A stretch of 64,000 nt of DNA from Bacteroidota bacterium (GCA_023386555.1 JAEWJK010000014.1:1-64000), one strand, 5' to 3'; positions 26,595 through 36,210 are shown, numbered from the stretch's first letter. Numbers and translations are program-made. Notes: generated from the sequence alone by a model not told the origin.

Positions 26595-28042
26595 CAGGTA
26601 GTTGCCGGAGTTTTTACGGATTGTTTCGGTTGATCAATGTGCTGCCAGCCAAAATAATCTCTTGCGTTATTATAACAAATATCCTGTATTACTTTTCCTA
26701 TCCATTCTATATCGCCAGGTAATTCTCCTTTTTCAATTTCTTCACCAAACAAATTGCAAAGCAAACGACGGAAATATTCATGACGGGGATATGATAAAAA
26801 ACTACGTGAATCTGTCAACATCCCAACAAACCTGCTGAGCAATCCCATGTTCGAAAGTGCGTTAATCTGTTTAGTCATACCGTCTTTCTGATCAAGAAAC
26901 CACCAGGCAGAACCCCATTGTATTTTTCCTACCGCAGAGCCATCATTGAAGTTGCCAATCATGGTTGCCATTAATTCATTATCCGAAGGATTGAGGTTAT
27001 ACAGAATTGTTTTTGTGAGTTTATTATCGCTGTCTAACCTATTGAGAAACTTCGCTAAGGTCTTTGCCTGTGAAAAATCACCAATAGAATCCCATCCTGT
27101 ATCCGGACCAAGTTGTCTCATCATCCGGCTATTGTTGTTACGAATAGCACCAAGATGATATTGCTGCACCCAACCTCTTTCCCAATCCCATTCAGCAAAT
27201 GTTACCAGCATGGCCGATTTGAATTTCTTTCTTTCTTCTACAGTCAACTGACCCCCGGAACGAATTTTTGCAAACAATCCAATGATCTCACCTGGTGTAT
27301 AATCTTCTGCGTATATCTCTTCAAGCCCATGATCTGAAACATTGCATCCATTGGCTGCAAAAAAATCATGACGCTTTTTTAACGCAGCAATATAATCGTT
27401 GTAACTGCTGATGGAAGTATCTGATGCTTTTTCTAATCGTGTTAAATAATTATTGAATGATGCTGCGTCATCAACATTCATCGCTGTATCAGGACGAAAT
27501 GCAGGAAGAATTGGTATCTCAAATCTTTCATGCTTCAGCTGCTGATGAAATGCAAGATCATCCACAGGATCATCCGTTGTACAAACAGTTTTTACATTCA
27601 TCTTCCGCAGCAAATTTCTCACGGAATACTCAGGTGTTTGCAACTTTGCAGTACACTCATCATAGATTTCTTTAGCTGTATCGCCGTTTAATATTTTATC
27701 GATGCCAAAATAACGTTGCAGTTCGAGATGTGTCCAGTGGTATAAAGGATTACGTAATGTATAAGGAACTGTTTCTGCCCATTTCTGAAATTTCTCAAAA
27801 TCACTTGCATCACCGGTGCAGTATTTTTCATCAACACCGTTTGTTCTCATGGCTCTCCATTTGTAGTGATCGCCATACAACCAAATCTGGGTTAGGTTTT
27901 CAAACTGCTTATCTTCTGCAATCTGTTGTTGCGGTAAATGGCAGTGATAATCTATGATCGGCATTTGCTTGGCATAAGTATGATACAGATGCTGCGCTGT
28001 TGTAGTTTCTAATAAAAAATTGTCGTCCAAAAACTTTTTCAT
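26594..28042 (-). CDS. uxaC: Uronate isomerase UxaC
   Basis: About 482 residues from the ATG at 28042 (MKKFLDDNFLLETTTAQHLY), which matches the normal N-terminus. A GTG at 28087 would add 15 residues, but those come from a dispersed intergenic repeat and are not family-like. The amidohydrolase-type metal motif IIDYHCHL is near residue 35, with DRYFGIDKIL-like, TTDDPVDDL and MLTDSRSFLSYPRHEYFRR (late Asp and Arg) further on. It isomerises galacturonate to tagaturonate (and glucuronate to fructuronate). Coupled to kduD by a one-base overlap; UxaA and UxaB lie upstream. Confidence 0.95.
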   Translation of the reverse strand: MKKFLDDNFLLETTTAQHLYHTYAKQMPIIDYHCHLPQQQIAEDKQFENLTQIWLYGDHYKWRAMRTNGVDEKYCTGDASDFEKFQKWAETVPYTLRNPLYHWTHLELQRYFGIDKILNGDTAKEIYDECTAKLQTPEYSVRNLLRKMNVKTVCTTDDPVDDLAFHQQLKHERFEIPILPAFRPDTAMNVDDAASFNNYLTRLEKASDTSISSYNDYIAALKKRHDFFAANGCNVSDHGLEEIYAEDYTPGEIIGLFAKIRSGGQLTVEERKKFKSAMLVTFAEWDWERGWVQQYHLGAIRNNNSRMMRQLGPDTGWDSIGDFSQAKTLAKFLNRLDSDNKLTKTILYNLNPSDNELMATMIGNFNDGSAVGKIQWGSAWWFLDQKDGMTKQINALSNMGLLSRFVGMLTDSRSFLSYPRHEYFRRLLCNLFGEEIEKGELPGDIEWIGKVIQDICYNNARDYFGWQHIDQPKQSVKTPATT

Positions 28043-28070
28043 TGGGTCTGCTTTAGAAATTCTATGAAGC

Positions 28071-28172
28071 TTCGTTGTGTCACTCACTTATACGTTCAAA
28101 ATATTGTTGAGCTTTTTAGCGTTCGGCTTATGTTCAATAAAGTACCAATTGTACAAGAGTGCGACGCAACGA
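28071..28172. repeat. Inverted-arm intergenic repeat between uxaA and uxaC
   Basis: Arm B, in reverse (TTCGTTGTGTCACTCACTTA then TACGTTC, 28071-28097), and arm A (TTGTACAAGAGTGCGACGCA, 28149-28168, then ACGA) flank 51 bases. The arms are imperfect complements, so transcripts could fold into a long stem. Arm B supplies the spurious GTG that extends the uxaC frame. The same arms recur at 22210, 34387, 39355 and 58141. Confidence 0.7.
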
Positions 28173-28209
28173 TGTTGAGACCAGTTTTGTAGCTGATCTC
28201 ATAAATATT

Positions 28210-29874
28210 TTATAAGCTAACTCCACGTTTCCATGGAATAAAATCATCCTGGTTTAACTGAACTGCTTTTGGAATTATTTCTCCGCTGGCAGCTTTAATG
28301 CAATACTCCAAAATCTCTTCACCCATTTGCTCAATTGTCTTTTCACCATCGATAACAGGACCTGTGTTAATGTCGATGATGTCGGACATTTTAGTTGCCA
28401 ACTTATTATTGGTAGCCACTTTTATTGTTGGGCAAACCGGATTACCTGTTGGTGTACCGAGACCTGTTGTGAACAAAATCAACGTAGCACCTGATGCAGC
28501 TTTACCGGTAGTAGCTTCTACATCATTACCAGGTGTACATACTAAGTTGAGACCTGGTTTTGTAGCAGGTTCTGTATAATCAAGCACATCAACGATCGGT
28601 GCTGTTCCACCTTTTTTTGCAGCACCTGCACTTTTAATGGCATCAGTGATCAATCCGTCTTTGATATTGCCTGGTGAAGGATTCATGTGAAAACCGGAAC
28701 CAACTCTTATTACAATTTCTTCGTAACTCTTCATGAGATGAATGAACTTCTGTGCTTTCGATTCATCTACACAACGATCGACCAATTCCTGTTCAACACC
28801 ACATAATTCAGGAAACTCAGCCAACAAGACTTTACCACCCAAAGCAACCAGCAGATCGCTGCAATAACCAACAGAGGGATTGGCAGAGATACCGCTGAAA
28901 CCATCACTTCCACCACACTTTACGCCCAACACAAGTTTATCAAGCGATGCAGGTTTTCTTTCGATCTTATTTATTTCAATTAATCCTTCGAATGTTTTTT
29001 TAATTGCCTGAGCAATTAAATCTTCTTCTGTACCGACAGTTTGTTGTTCGAAAACGTACAAAGGTTTTTTGAAATTGGGATTGTGTGCTTTCAGATCATC
29101 TAAAAAATGTTGCACTTGCAAATTCTGGCAACCCAAACTCAATACTGTTATACCACCCACATTCGGATGATCGGCATACGACGCTAATAGTTTACTGAGG
29201 ATAGCAGCATCCTGACGAATTCCACCACAGCCTCCCTGGTGATTCAGAAATTTTATCCCATCAACATTTTTAAATGGACGATTGCTATTATCAATTGATG
29301 ATGGAGAAAGGTCAACATTGTTTATATCCTCTCCTTTCTGAATAGCTTCCAGTAAACGATGACTGTATTGTTTGTATTTATCTGTTACTGCATAACCAAG
29401 TTCGTTATGCAAAGCTTCACGTATTACATCAAGATTCCTGTTCTCACAAAATACTGTTGGAATGAACAGCCAATAATTAGCGGTACCAACCCTGCCATCA
29501 TTCCTGTGATAGCCATTAAATGTTCTGTTCTTAAATTTAGAAACATCAGGTGGCTGCCATTGATATTTAGAACCTCTGTAGTAATATGGCTCTGCAGCAT
29601 GTTTGATATTCTCTGTCGTCATCAAACCACCTTTGGGAATGTTGGTTTGTGCTTTACCAACCAATACGCCATACATTTTTACTTCATCACCTGCTATCAA
29701 ATCCTGTGTAAAGAATTTATGTTTAGCCGGAATATTATCCTGGAGTATGTAAGCTTCATCATTATAAATAATGGTTTCGCCTTTTTGCAGATCTTTCAAC
29801 GCCACTAATACATTATCCTGTGGATGAACTTTCAATACTCTTGCAGCAATATTTTCTGTCGTTCCAATGTTCAT
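28210..29874 (-). CDS. uxaA: Altronate dehydratase UxaA
   Basis: 554 residues, somewhat longer than the ~495 of the E. coli enzyme. An N-terminal SAF-type domain (~1-105) precedes the UxaA/GarD dehydratase core: GYHRNDGRVGTANYWLFIPT, NHQGGCGGIRQDA, SLGCQNLQV, LGVKCGGSDGFSGISANP and the metal-site Cys/His context of these iron-type enzymes. The C-terminus ends FIPWKRGVSL, as in known UxaA proteins. It dehydrates altronate to KDG. It sits 9 bases after the UxaB stop, so the two form one transcript. Confidence 0.95.
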   Translation of the reverse strand: MNIGTTENIAARVLKVHPQDNVLVALKDLQKGETIIYNDEAYILQDNIPAKHKFFTQDLIAGDEVKMYGVLVGKAQTNIPKGGLMTTENIKHAAEPYYYRGSKYQWQPPDVSKFKNRTFNGYHRNDGRVGTANYWLFIPTVFCENRNLDVIREALHNELGYAVTDKYKQYSHRLLEAIQKGEDINNVDLSPSSIDNSNRPFKNVDGIKFLNHQGGCGGIRQDAAILSKLLASYADHPNVGGITVLSLGCQNLQVQHFLDDLKAHNPNFKKPLYVFEQQTVGTEEDLIAQAIKKTFEGLIEINKIERKPASLDKLVLGVKCGGSDGFSGISANPSVGYCSDLLVALGGKVLLAEFPELCGVEQELVDRCVDESKAQKFIHLMKSYEEIVIRVGSGFHMNPSPGNIKDGLITDAIKSAGAAKKGGTAPIVDVLDYTEPATKPGLNLVCTPGNDVEATTGKAASGATLILFTTGLGTPTGNPVCPTIKVATNNKLATKMSDIIDINTGPVIDGEKTIEQMGEEILEYCIKAASGEIIPKAVQLNQDDFIPWKRGVSL

Positions 29875-29883
29875 TCTGATAAA

Positions 29884-31404
29884 TTAAGCTACTACCATCG
29901 TTTCATTTGCTCTTGCTAGCATTGCGGCAGCACCATCTGAAATCAATCCGTCAAGGTTTCTAGATACAGCTTCAACAAAGCCGGATAAAGCTGAAAGATC
30001 AGTACCCCAATGTTCTGTGTTGCTCAGTAATTTTCTGACCAGTTCATGTATTGAAAACTGCTTCCAGGCTTCGGCATAATAGGCAGCATTATCATCATTG
30101 ATCAAATACTTTCTTCCATTCACTTCACCCCAGAATTTATTCAATGCATCTTTTTCTGAACGCATAAATAAAATATGAGCAGCAAAACCTAAAGCCATGT
30201 GTTCAGGTACTGTTCCAACTTTCTCGTAATAGCTGAGTAGCGTTGGTATATTTCTCATCTGCATTTTAGATGAGTATTGCATGGTGATGCTGAGCCATTG
30301 ATGATCGATGTGAGGATTACGATATCGATCTAAAACGGTTGTGGCAAAGTTCTTTGCATCCTGCAATGATATTTCTTCGTTTATGATAGCAGGTGAAATT
30401 TCCTGCATCATTAAATTAGTGATATATGTTGCAAAGGAATTATCATTCATTGCATCTTTCACCGTATGAAAACCTGCCAAATGAGCAAGTCCACAACTGA
30501 AAGTATGAGAGCCATTCAGCAAACGAAGTTTCAATTCCCTGAAACGATCAATATTTGCAGCGATGACAACTCCATCATCTGCTTTTGCAAAAGATAAAAT
30601 TTCCTTCACATTTTTATCACCAGATTCAATTGCCCATAGCCTGTAGACTTCACTCATGATCATTAGCTCATCAGTATATCCAAGCTGCTTTTCAACCTCA
30701 GCTTGTTTGGTAGCAGGAAGTTTTCCAGGAACAATTCTATCCACCAGTGAATTGCAGAAGTAGTTGGCATTTTCCAACCAGTCTATGAACTCATATTCCA
30801 GTTTATTAATATGAGCAAGTTCTTCAATGATAGACTCTAATTTCTTTCCATTATCAGTAATCAATTCTGTTGGAATGATGACCATTCCCTTTGTGACATC
30901 ACCATTGAATACCTGGTATCTCTTATATAGAAATGCTAATAATTTTCCTGGGAAAGATTCAGGTGGGTCTGACTTAATATCATCTGTTGGCAATAATGTA
31001 ATTCCCACTTCAGTAGTATTGGATATCACGATCTGCATCTCAGGATTTGCTGCACATTCCAATACCTTATTCCATTCTGATTTGGCACTTAGCACTCTGC
31101 TGATAGAAGTATTTAAAATATTCTCTTCTACTTTTTTTCCTGCATCAATTCCCCTTACACAAATAGTATATAAGCCATCCTGTTTTGCGAAAGCATCGGC
31201 GTCACCGGTAGAAGTGGACTTAACAACCACTATTCTACCATTGAAAATTCCTTGCTTATTGGCTTTATCTATGAAAAAGTCTGGCAATCCTCTTAGTAAA
31301 ACTCCGGTTCCAAACTGAAGTACTTTTTCAGAAAGGTTTAGAGTAGATACAATAGTTGTATCTGCCAGTTGTGAATTAATCAGATGTTGTTTAGTTAGGT
31401 TCAT
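29884..31404 (-). CDS. uxaB: Tagaturonate reductase UxaB
   Basis: 506 residues, member of the long-chain mannitol dehydrogenase family. LQFGTGVLLRGLPDFFIDKA is the N-terminal nucleotide-binding start, VISNTTEVGI is the family motif, and the C-terminal domain holds KLRLLNGSHTFSCGLAHLAG with the catalytic Lys-Asn-His arrangement. It reduces tagaturonate to altronate with NADH, between UxaC and UxaA. UxuB (mannonate branch) is a related possibility, but its pairing with UxaA supports UxaB. It is the first of the uxaB-uxaA pair and follows a CE8 gene by 40 bases, likely on the same transcript. Confidence 0.93.
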   Translation of the reverse strand: MNLTKQHLINSQLADTTIVSTLNLSEKVLQFGTGVLLRGLPDFFIDKANKQGIFNGRIVVVKSTSTGDADAFAKQDGLYTICVRGIDAGKKVEENILNTSISRVLSAKSEWNKVLECAANPEMQIVISNTTEVGITLLPTDDIKSDPPESFPGKLLAFLYKRYQVFNGDVTKGMVIIPTELITDNGKKLESIIEELAHINKLEYEFIDWLENANYFCNSLVDRIVPGKLPATKQAEVEKQLGYTDELMIMSEVYRLWAIESGDKNVKEILSFAKADDGVVIAANIDRFRELKLRLLNGSHTFSCGLAHLAGFHTVKDAMNDNSFATYITNLMMQEISPAIINEEISLQDAKNFATTVLDRYRNPHIDHQWLSITMQYSSKMQMRNIPTLLSYYEKVGTVPEHMALGFAAHILFMRSEKDALNKFWGEVNGRKYLINDDNAAYYAEAWKQFSIHELVRKLLSNTEHWGTDLSALSGFVEAVSRNLDGLISDGAAAMLARANETMVVA

Positions 31405-31444
31405 TCTCCACGTTTCTTATATGTATTCAGCCAGGCTGAAATAA

Positions 31445-32455
31445 TTATTTAATGTTCCATCTATTGCCAAATAACCACGATGCAGTGATATGTTGAGCTG
31501 TTTTAATATTGTTCTTATGCCATTCAAAATCGTTTCCTGATCTTCTATGGCAATTATAGTAATACACTCTTCTTCCCCATTGAATATTATTAGTTGTAGG
31601 AACAAGATATATATCTGCATCTGCCATGTTATCTGCAAACGAACAATCTATTAAAAAGAACTGTGCATCTCTGTGATATCGACCGAGTTTAAATCCATCA
31701 AAACCTTCGAACGTGCAATTTTTCAATCCTGTTTTTGAGTCTTCCACTTTAGATCCATCATGCCAGATTGCAGCTGTTCCTGAATGAGCAATGAACGTAC
31801 AATTCTCAGCCCAGGCCCAGCCTCTTGGACAATAAAAATCAACACCACCTTCCATCACACAATCTTTAAAGTAGAACAATCCCTCACTCACATTCCATGG
31901 ACTTACAGTATCTCCTCCAAAAGCTTTGAAATGACAGTTAATGGCTTTGAAACGTGTTGCATTCATTGTTCTTAAAGCCATCTGGTGACCGTCTTTTTTT
32001 AACTTCTTTTGTCTTGCAACTGTGTCTTGCGAGCAATTGATCACCACATCATTCTTCCAGTCGAAACCAAAACTATTTATTACAGTAAGGTTTTTAAATG
32101 TGATGTCATTTGCATCGATGTTGATTGTTGCAACACCCCAATCGTCATTATGCAGGCATCTCCATTCATCTCTTGCAATGGACTCTGTAATTGTAACACC
32201 AGACCTGCTTTCCCCTTCCAAAATCACATTGTGCTTTTCGATGTACAGCTTCTCATTGTAAATGCCATTCCTGATAAATATTACTCTTGGTTCAGCAGCT
32301 GAATCAGAAAGACTATTAATCGCTCCCTGTATTGTTTTAAAATCTGCATTACCTGTTTTAGCAACGACAATTCTTTTTTGCTGAGTAGCAAATACATCCG
32401 ATCCAATCATTAAAAGAACTAACAGAAAAATGCTATGTATGATGTTCTTACTCAC
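31445..32455 (-). CDS. Divergent CE8 pectin methylesterase
   Basis: 336 residues with a signal peptide (~1-24, ending DVFA), a right-handed beta-helix. The CE8 catalytic set is present but altered: HQMALRT for the first Gln region, GGDTVS (Asp ~182, where QDTL is usual), GGVDFYCPRGW (Asp ~206, where VDFIFG is usual) and LGRYHR (Arg ~259, where LGRPW is usual). The two Asp and the Arg are kept, so activity is plausible, but the substrate cleft differs from the two canonical CE8 proteins nearby. It overlaps the GH105 stop by four bases (ATGA), which links it to unsaturated-oligosaccharide processing. Confidence 0.82.
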   Translation of the reverse strand: MSKNIIHSIFLLVLLMIGSDVFATQQKRIVVAKTGNADFKTIQGAINSLSDSAAEPRVIFIRNGIYNEKLYIEKHNVILEGESRSGVTITESIARDEWRCLHNDDWGVATINIDANDITFKNLTVINSFGFDWKNDVVINCSQDTVARQKKLKKDGHQMALRTMNATRFKAINCHFKAFGGDTVSPWNVSEGLFYFKDCVMEGGVDFYCPRGWAWAENCTFIAHSGTAAIWHDGSKVEDSKTGLKNCTFEGFDGFKLGRYHRDAQFFLIDCSFADNMADADIYLVPTTNNIQWGRRVYYYNCHRRSGNDFEWHKNNIKTAQHITASWLFGNRWNIK

Positions 32456-34353
32456 TTTTTAGACGGTACTTGTTTGATCAACCATTGAACGAGATCCGTT
32501 GCTGCTTTATAGTTATCAAAATCAGCAGGCAACTTTCTACCATCTACATATTCGTTATACAACCATGGATCACCAATAACGAACACTGTACCCTTTCCAT
32601 ACTTTGCTATGGCTGCAACTTTTACATCACCATTGGTGAGTATTGTTTTTGCCGGCTTTGTAACATTCAATGAAGCCAGTTCTTTGATGTAAAGTTTCTT
32701 TGCGGTTACAAAAACAGGATTATCGTTTCGAACCATCACAGCACCTTGTTCAAATTGATTTCCTTCAACAAGATTTTTCTTGTCTTCATTCAAATGCACA
32801 CCAAAAGTTTCCGTTAACTTATTGAAGTGAGTAAACTCTGCATTACCTGCATCATTTCCCATCAATACTAAAACACCACCTTTTCTAACCCAATCTGAAA
32901 TTGCTTTGATGTGCTTTTGATCTATGAAGTTTGGTTTTTCAGTTTCTTTTTCAGTGTCTGGATCAACGATCCAGTATATATCTGCATCTTTTAAATACTC
33001 AGCTGTTGGTGCTGATTCCAATGATTTTGTTTGCACTCCATGCATTGAGAAAATATCTCCCAGCATTGCAAAACCACCGTTGCTTTTATCTTCCCAGGTA
33101 TAATGCCATCTTATCTCAGTACCTGTGGCATCTGTTTTCCATTCATCGTTAAAATAATAGTCAAGCAAAACCGTTTTTCCTTTACCCATTTTCTGTTTTG
33201 GTATCATCTCTACCTCAACTGCAGCTTTTATAAAAGCACCCACACCTTTCGGGTCATTAACAATCACCGGCTCACTCATATAATATTCAAAACTGCCATC
33301 ACGGTAGGGATTACCACCTAAACCCGAAACTGCCACTGTACCATGCAGATTGGTTTGACCGTTTTCTACTTTGATGAATTGCTTTACTATTCCATCATAT
33401 CCTCTTGTTGCGTTGGATAAATAGGAAGATGACAAATATCCTTTGCGAACACCTTTTGCCAAAGTGTACACCAACATAGATGAAGCTGATGCTTCAAAAT
33501 AATTCTTAGGTTCATTTGGTTTATCAACTACATCATACCACAAACCTGTCTTTGCATCCTGCACTTTGGTTACCGCTTTTGCAAAACGATTTAAGATAGC
33601 GATGATAGAATCACGACCTTCATGATCCTTTGGAAAATGATCCAATGCATCCACCATAGCCATTCCATACCAACCTAACGCTCTTCCCCAGAAGTTTGGT
33701 GAAAGACCTGTTGTTTTATCAGCCCATTTCTGCTGTTTACTTTCATCCCAGCCATGATATAATAAACCGGTCTTTGCATCTCTTGCATATTTTTCCATTA
33801 ACATAAACTGGTTGGCAACGTCATCAAAAACATTATCCTCATCAAACAACATCGCATATTCAGCATAGAATGGTTGGCCCATGTATAATCCATCTAACCA
33901 CATTTGAGACGGATATATCTTCTTATGCCAGAAACCACCTTCAGATGTTCGTGGATGATCTGTTAATTGATTCCTTAAAAGCTTTGCAGCTTTCCTGTAC
34001 TTATCTTTTCCTGTTACACGATAAAGTAACAACAGCAGCTTACCATTATTCACATGATCGATATTAAACTCATCATGTTTATATCCTTTAATCGTTCCAT
34101 CATCCTTTACATAATAATCCATGCTCTTCTGGATATAATTGAAATACTTTCCATCACCGGAAGCATTCCAGATTCCTTCGATGCCTTTTAAAATCACACC
34201 CTGGTCATAACGCCATTTAGGTGCTTTATCGTTGGGCAGCATAAAAGAATCTTTCCAGATGGTCATTGCAGTTTCTGCAAGTTTTTTACTCCAGTCCTGT
34301 GCCTGCACATTTACTGCAACAATTAAAAATCCTATGGTAATTAATTTCTTCAT
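32452..34353 (-). CDS. GH105 unsaturated galacturonyl hydrolase fused to DUF4350-like domain
   Basis: 633 residues with a signal peptide (~1-18, NVQA). The (alpha/alpha)6-barrel of GH105/GH88 covers ~20-380; PSQMWLDGLYMGQPFYAEY holds the catalytic Asp (~154) and LSPNFWGRALGWYGMAMVD is family text. The C-terminal ~230 residues (DYYFNDEW, ISDWVRKGGVLVLMGNDAGN, GKGTVFVIGDPWLYNEY) resemble a DUF4350/glutamine-amidotransferase-like fold and are not part of the basic enzyme. It should remove unsaturated galacturonate from lyase products, feeding KduI. It overlaps the divergent CE8 by four bases. Confidence 0.92.
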   Translation of the reverse strand: MKKLITIGFLIVAVNVQAQDWSKKLAETAMTIWKDSFMLPNDKAPKWRYDQGVILKGIEGIWNASGDGKYFNYIQKSMDYYVKDDGTIKGYKHDEFNIDHVNNGKLLLLLYRVTGKDKYRKAAKLLRNQLTDHPRTSEGGFWHKKIYPSQMWLDGLYMGQPFYAEYAMLFDEDNVFDDVANQFMLMEKYARDAKTGLLYHGWDESKQQKWADKTTGLSPNFWGRALGWYGMAMVDALDHFPKDHEGRDSIIAILNRFAKAVTKVQDAKTGLWYDVVDKPNEPKNYFEASASSMLVYTLAKGVRKGYLSSSYLSNATRGYDGIVKQFIKVENGQTNLHGTVAVSGLGGNPYRDGSFEYYMSEPVIVNDPKGVGAFIKAAVEVEMIPKQKMGKGKTVLLDYYFNDEWKTDATGTEIRWHYTWEDKSNGGFAMLGDIFSMHGVQTKSLESAPTAEYLKDADIYWIVDPDTEKETEKPNFIDQKHIKAISDWVRKGGVLVLMGNDAGNAEFTHFNKLTETFGVHLNEDKKNLVEGNQFEQGAVMVRNDNPVFVTAKKLYIKELASLNVTKPAKTILTNGDVKVAAIAKYGKGTVFVIGDPWLYNEYVDGRKLPADFDNYKAATDLVQWLIKQVPSKK

Positions 34354-34386
34354 GTTCGTTAGCCGGCTTTACATCTTTACTCATCG

Positions 34387-34413
34387 TTCGTTGTGTCACT
34401 CACTTGTACGTTC
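34387..34413 (-). repeat. Solitary arm B of the dispersed intergenic repeat
   Basis: In reverse complement it reads GAACGTACAAGTGAGTGACA then CAACGAA, the same 27-base arm found (one base different) at 28071-28097. It lies between the GH105 start and the GH28 stop. No facing arm A is seen here. Confidence 0.7.
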
Positions 34414-34418
34414 TGATC

Positions 34419-36065
34419 TTATTTCACCTTTACCGATGTTTCTGTTGCACCGAAATTTACTTCATGTACTTTCTTTGTTTTAGAAGCATCGGTATTAGAT
34501 AAATTGATATCCTTTGATTTTTCACCGGTTACATTCAGCAATAATTCTGCATTGTTATAGATGATCTTGTCGAGTATGATGTTCCTGCTATTATGAATGT
34601 TCATCACAGGGTTAACATCTTTTGTATATAAGGCAACATTCTTTAACGATATTCCGGAACCTTCCGTCATATCCAAACCATGCTTTGCCTGAAGCGTCAT
34701 ATTCTCCATGTAGATGTTCTGCACATTCATTTCAGGAATACCTCTTACAAAAATGGCTTTCTCAGCCCCATTGCAAACAACATTGTTAATCCATACATTT
34801 TTGAATACCGGTGTTTCTTCAGTTATAGGTTTGGTTTCAACTACAGGCGGAGCCACTTTTTCTCCTGCTAAAGGGATCGGATCTTTTGCTTCGTAATACA
34901 TATCAAACAAGATCGCTTCACCAATAATATCTTTCATTGAAATATTGCTGATGAAAATATTCTCAACAACACCACCTCTGCCTCTTGTTGTTTTGAAACG
35001 AATACCGATGTCTGTTCCAACAAAAGTGCAGTTATCAACCCAAATGTTTCTTGCACCTCCACTCATTTCACTTCCTACAACAAAACCACCATGAGCGGCA
35101 TAAACGATACAGTTACGAATAACCACATTCTCGGTTGGCATGGCTCTTTTCCTTCCTTCTGCATCTCTTCCACTTTTAATGCAAAGACCATCATCTCCCA
35201 CATCGAAAGTGCTGTTCTCTATTAAAACATTCTTACAACTTTCAATATCAATACCATCTCCATTCTGTGCATACCATGGATTCTTAACCTGTATATTCCT
35301 TACAGTCAAATCTTCACACATCAAAGGATGAACATTCCATGCCGGTGAGTTTTGAAAGGTTACGCCTTCCAGTAAGATCTTTTTGCACTTTGTAAACACC
35401 AATAAGTTGGGACGAAGAAAATCTTTCACTGAATCGTAGAATGCAGCCGTTTTCTCAGGAGAAATTGCACCCGGATTTTTATACCTTGAACCTTTCAATG
35501 ATTTCTCTGTAGGATACCAGATCTTTTTATCATCACTTAAAACACCACCGGATTCTATCAACTTCTTCCAGTTACTTGCAGAGAGTTTGTCTTTCTTCAC
35601 CATTCTCCATGCATCACCATTTCCATCAATGATACCAAAACCTGTGATTGCAATATTTGTTGCATTGGTGGCAGAGATCGGTGATTGATTTCTCATCTGA
35701 GGTAACCCTTCCCAATTTCCTTCTATCAATGTAAACTGGCTGAAGTCATCTGTAGTTTGCAACACCGCATTTCTTTTAAGATGAAGGTTCACATTGCTCT
35801 TTAACTCTACAGGACCTGTTAACCAAAAACCTTCAGGGATCAATACCACACCTCCACCTTTTTTACTACATGCATCGATCGCATTATTGATTGCTTTGGT
35901 ATTGAGTGTCACACCATCAGGTTTTGCACCGTATTTGATGATATTGAAAGTATCTTTCTTAAAAACAGGAGACTTTACAACGACAGGAATTTTCTTCTGG
36001 GCACTACAGAAACTAAAGACTAATACTCCGAGAACACACATTCCGCTCTTGATCATATTCATCAT
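34419..36065 (-). CDS. GH28 polygalacturonase
   Basis: 548 residues with a signal peptide (start MMNMIKSGMCVLGVLVFSFC, cut near CSAQ). The parallel beta-helix carries all four GH28 motifs: NGDGIDIESC (Asp ~269), GDDGLCIKSG (Asp-Asp ~291), AHGGFVVGSE (His ~323) and IRFKTTRGRGG (Arg-x-Lys ~357). It hydrolyses polygalacturonate, probably exo-acting or on periplasmic oligomers given the long N-terminal insertions. It is preceded by a LacI-type operator 128 bases upstream and likely starts the operon GH28-GH105-CE8-uxaB-uxaA. Confidence 0.94.
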   Translation of the reverse strand: MMNMIKSGMCVLGVLVFSFCSAQKKIPVVVKSPVFKKDTFNIIKYGAKPDGVTLNTKAINNAIDACSKKGGGVVLIPEGFWLTGPVELKSNVNLHLKRNAVLQTTDDFSQFTLIEGNWEGLPQMRNQSPISATNATNIAITGFGIIDGNGDAWRMVKKDKLSASNWKKLIESGGVLSDDKKIWYPTEKSLKGSRYKNPGAISPEKTAAFYDSVKDFLRPNLLVFTKCKKILLEGVTFQNSPAWNVHPLMCEDLTVRNIQVKNPWYAQNGDGIDIESCKNVLIENSTFDVGDDGLCIKSGRDAEGRKRAMPTENVVIRNCIVYAAHGGFVVGSEMSGGARNIWVDNCTFVGTDIGIRFKTTRGRGGVVENIFISNISMKDIIGEAILFDMYYEAKDPIPLAGEKVAPPVVETKPITEETPVFKNVWINNVVCNGAEKAIFVRGIPEMNVQNIYMENMTLQAKHGLDMTEGSGISLKNVALYTKDVNPVMNIHNSRNIILDKIIYNNAELLLNVTGEKSKDINLSNTDASKTKKVHEVNFGATETSVKVK

Positions 36066-36192
36066 GGCAATTGTTAGATTAGACTGTACAGATCTGTCAG
36101 TTCTATAAAGATTTTACCGAGGCTATAACCCCTTAAAACCTAAGCAAGTTTACTCATAATCTGTGGGTAGATTGGCAGGCTGTAATTCTTTA

Positions 36193-36210
36193 TTTACGCA
36201 ATCGTTACCG
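36193..36210. promoter_or_regulatory. LacI-type operator upstream of GH28
   Basis: TTTACGCAATCGTTACCG matches the shared motif (TTTACGCAAWCGTTWCC). It lies in the 222-base gap before the GH28 gene, which otherwise shows no coding sequence. Confidence 0.65.

Noticed and set aside
28042..28087. GTG start of uxaC at 28087
   Set aside because: The added residues are translated from a dispersed repeat, and the family start is the Met at 28042.
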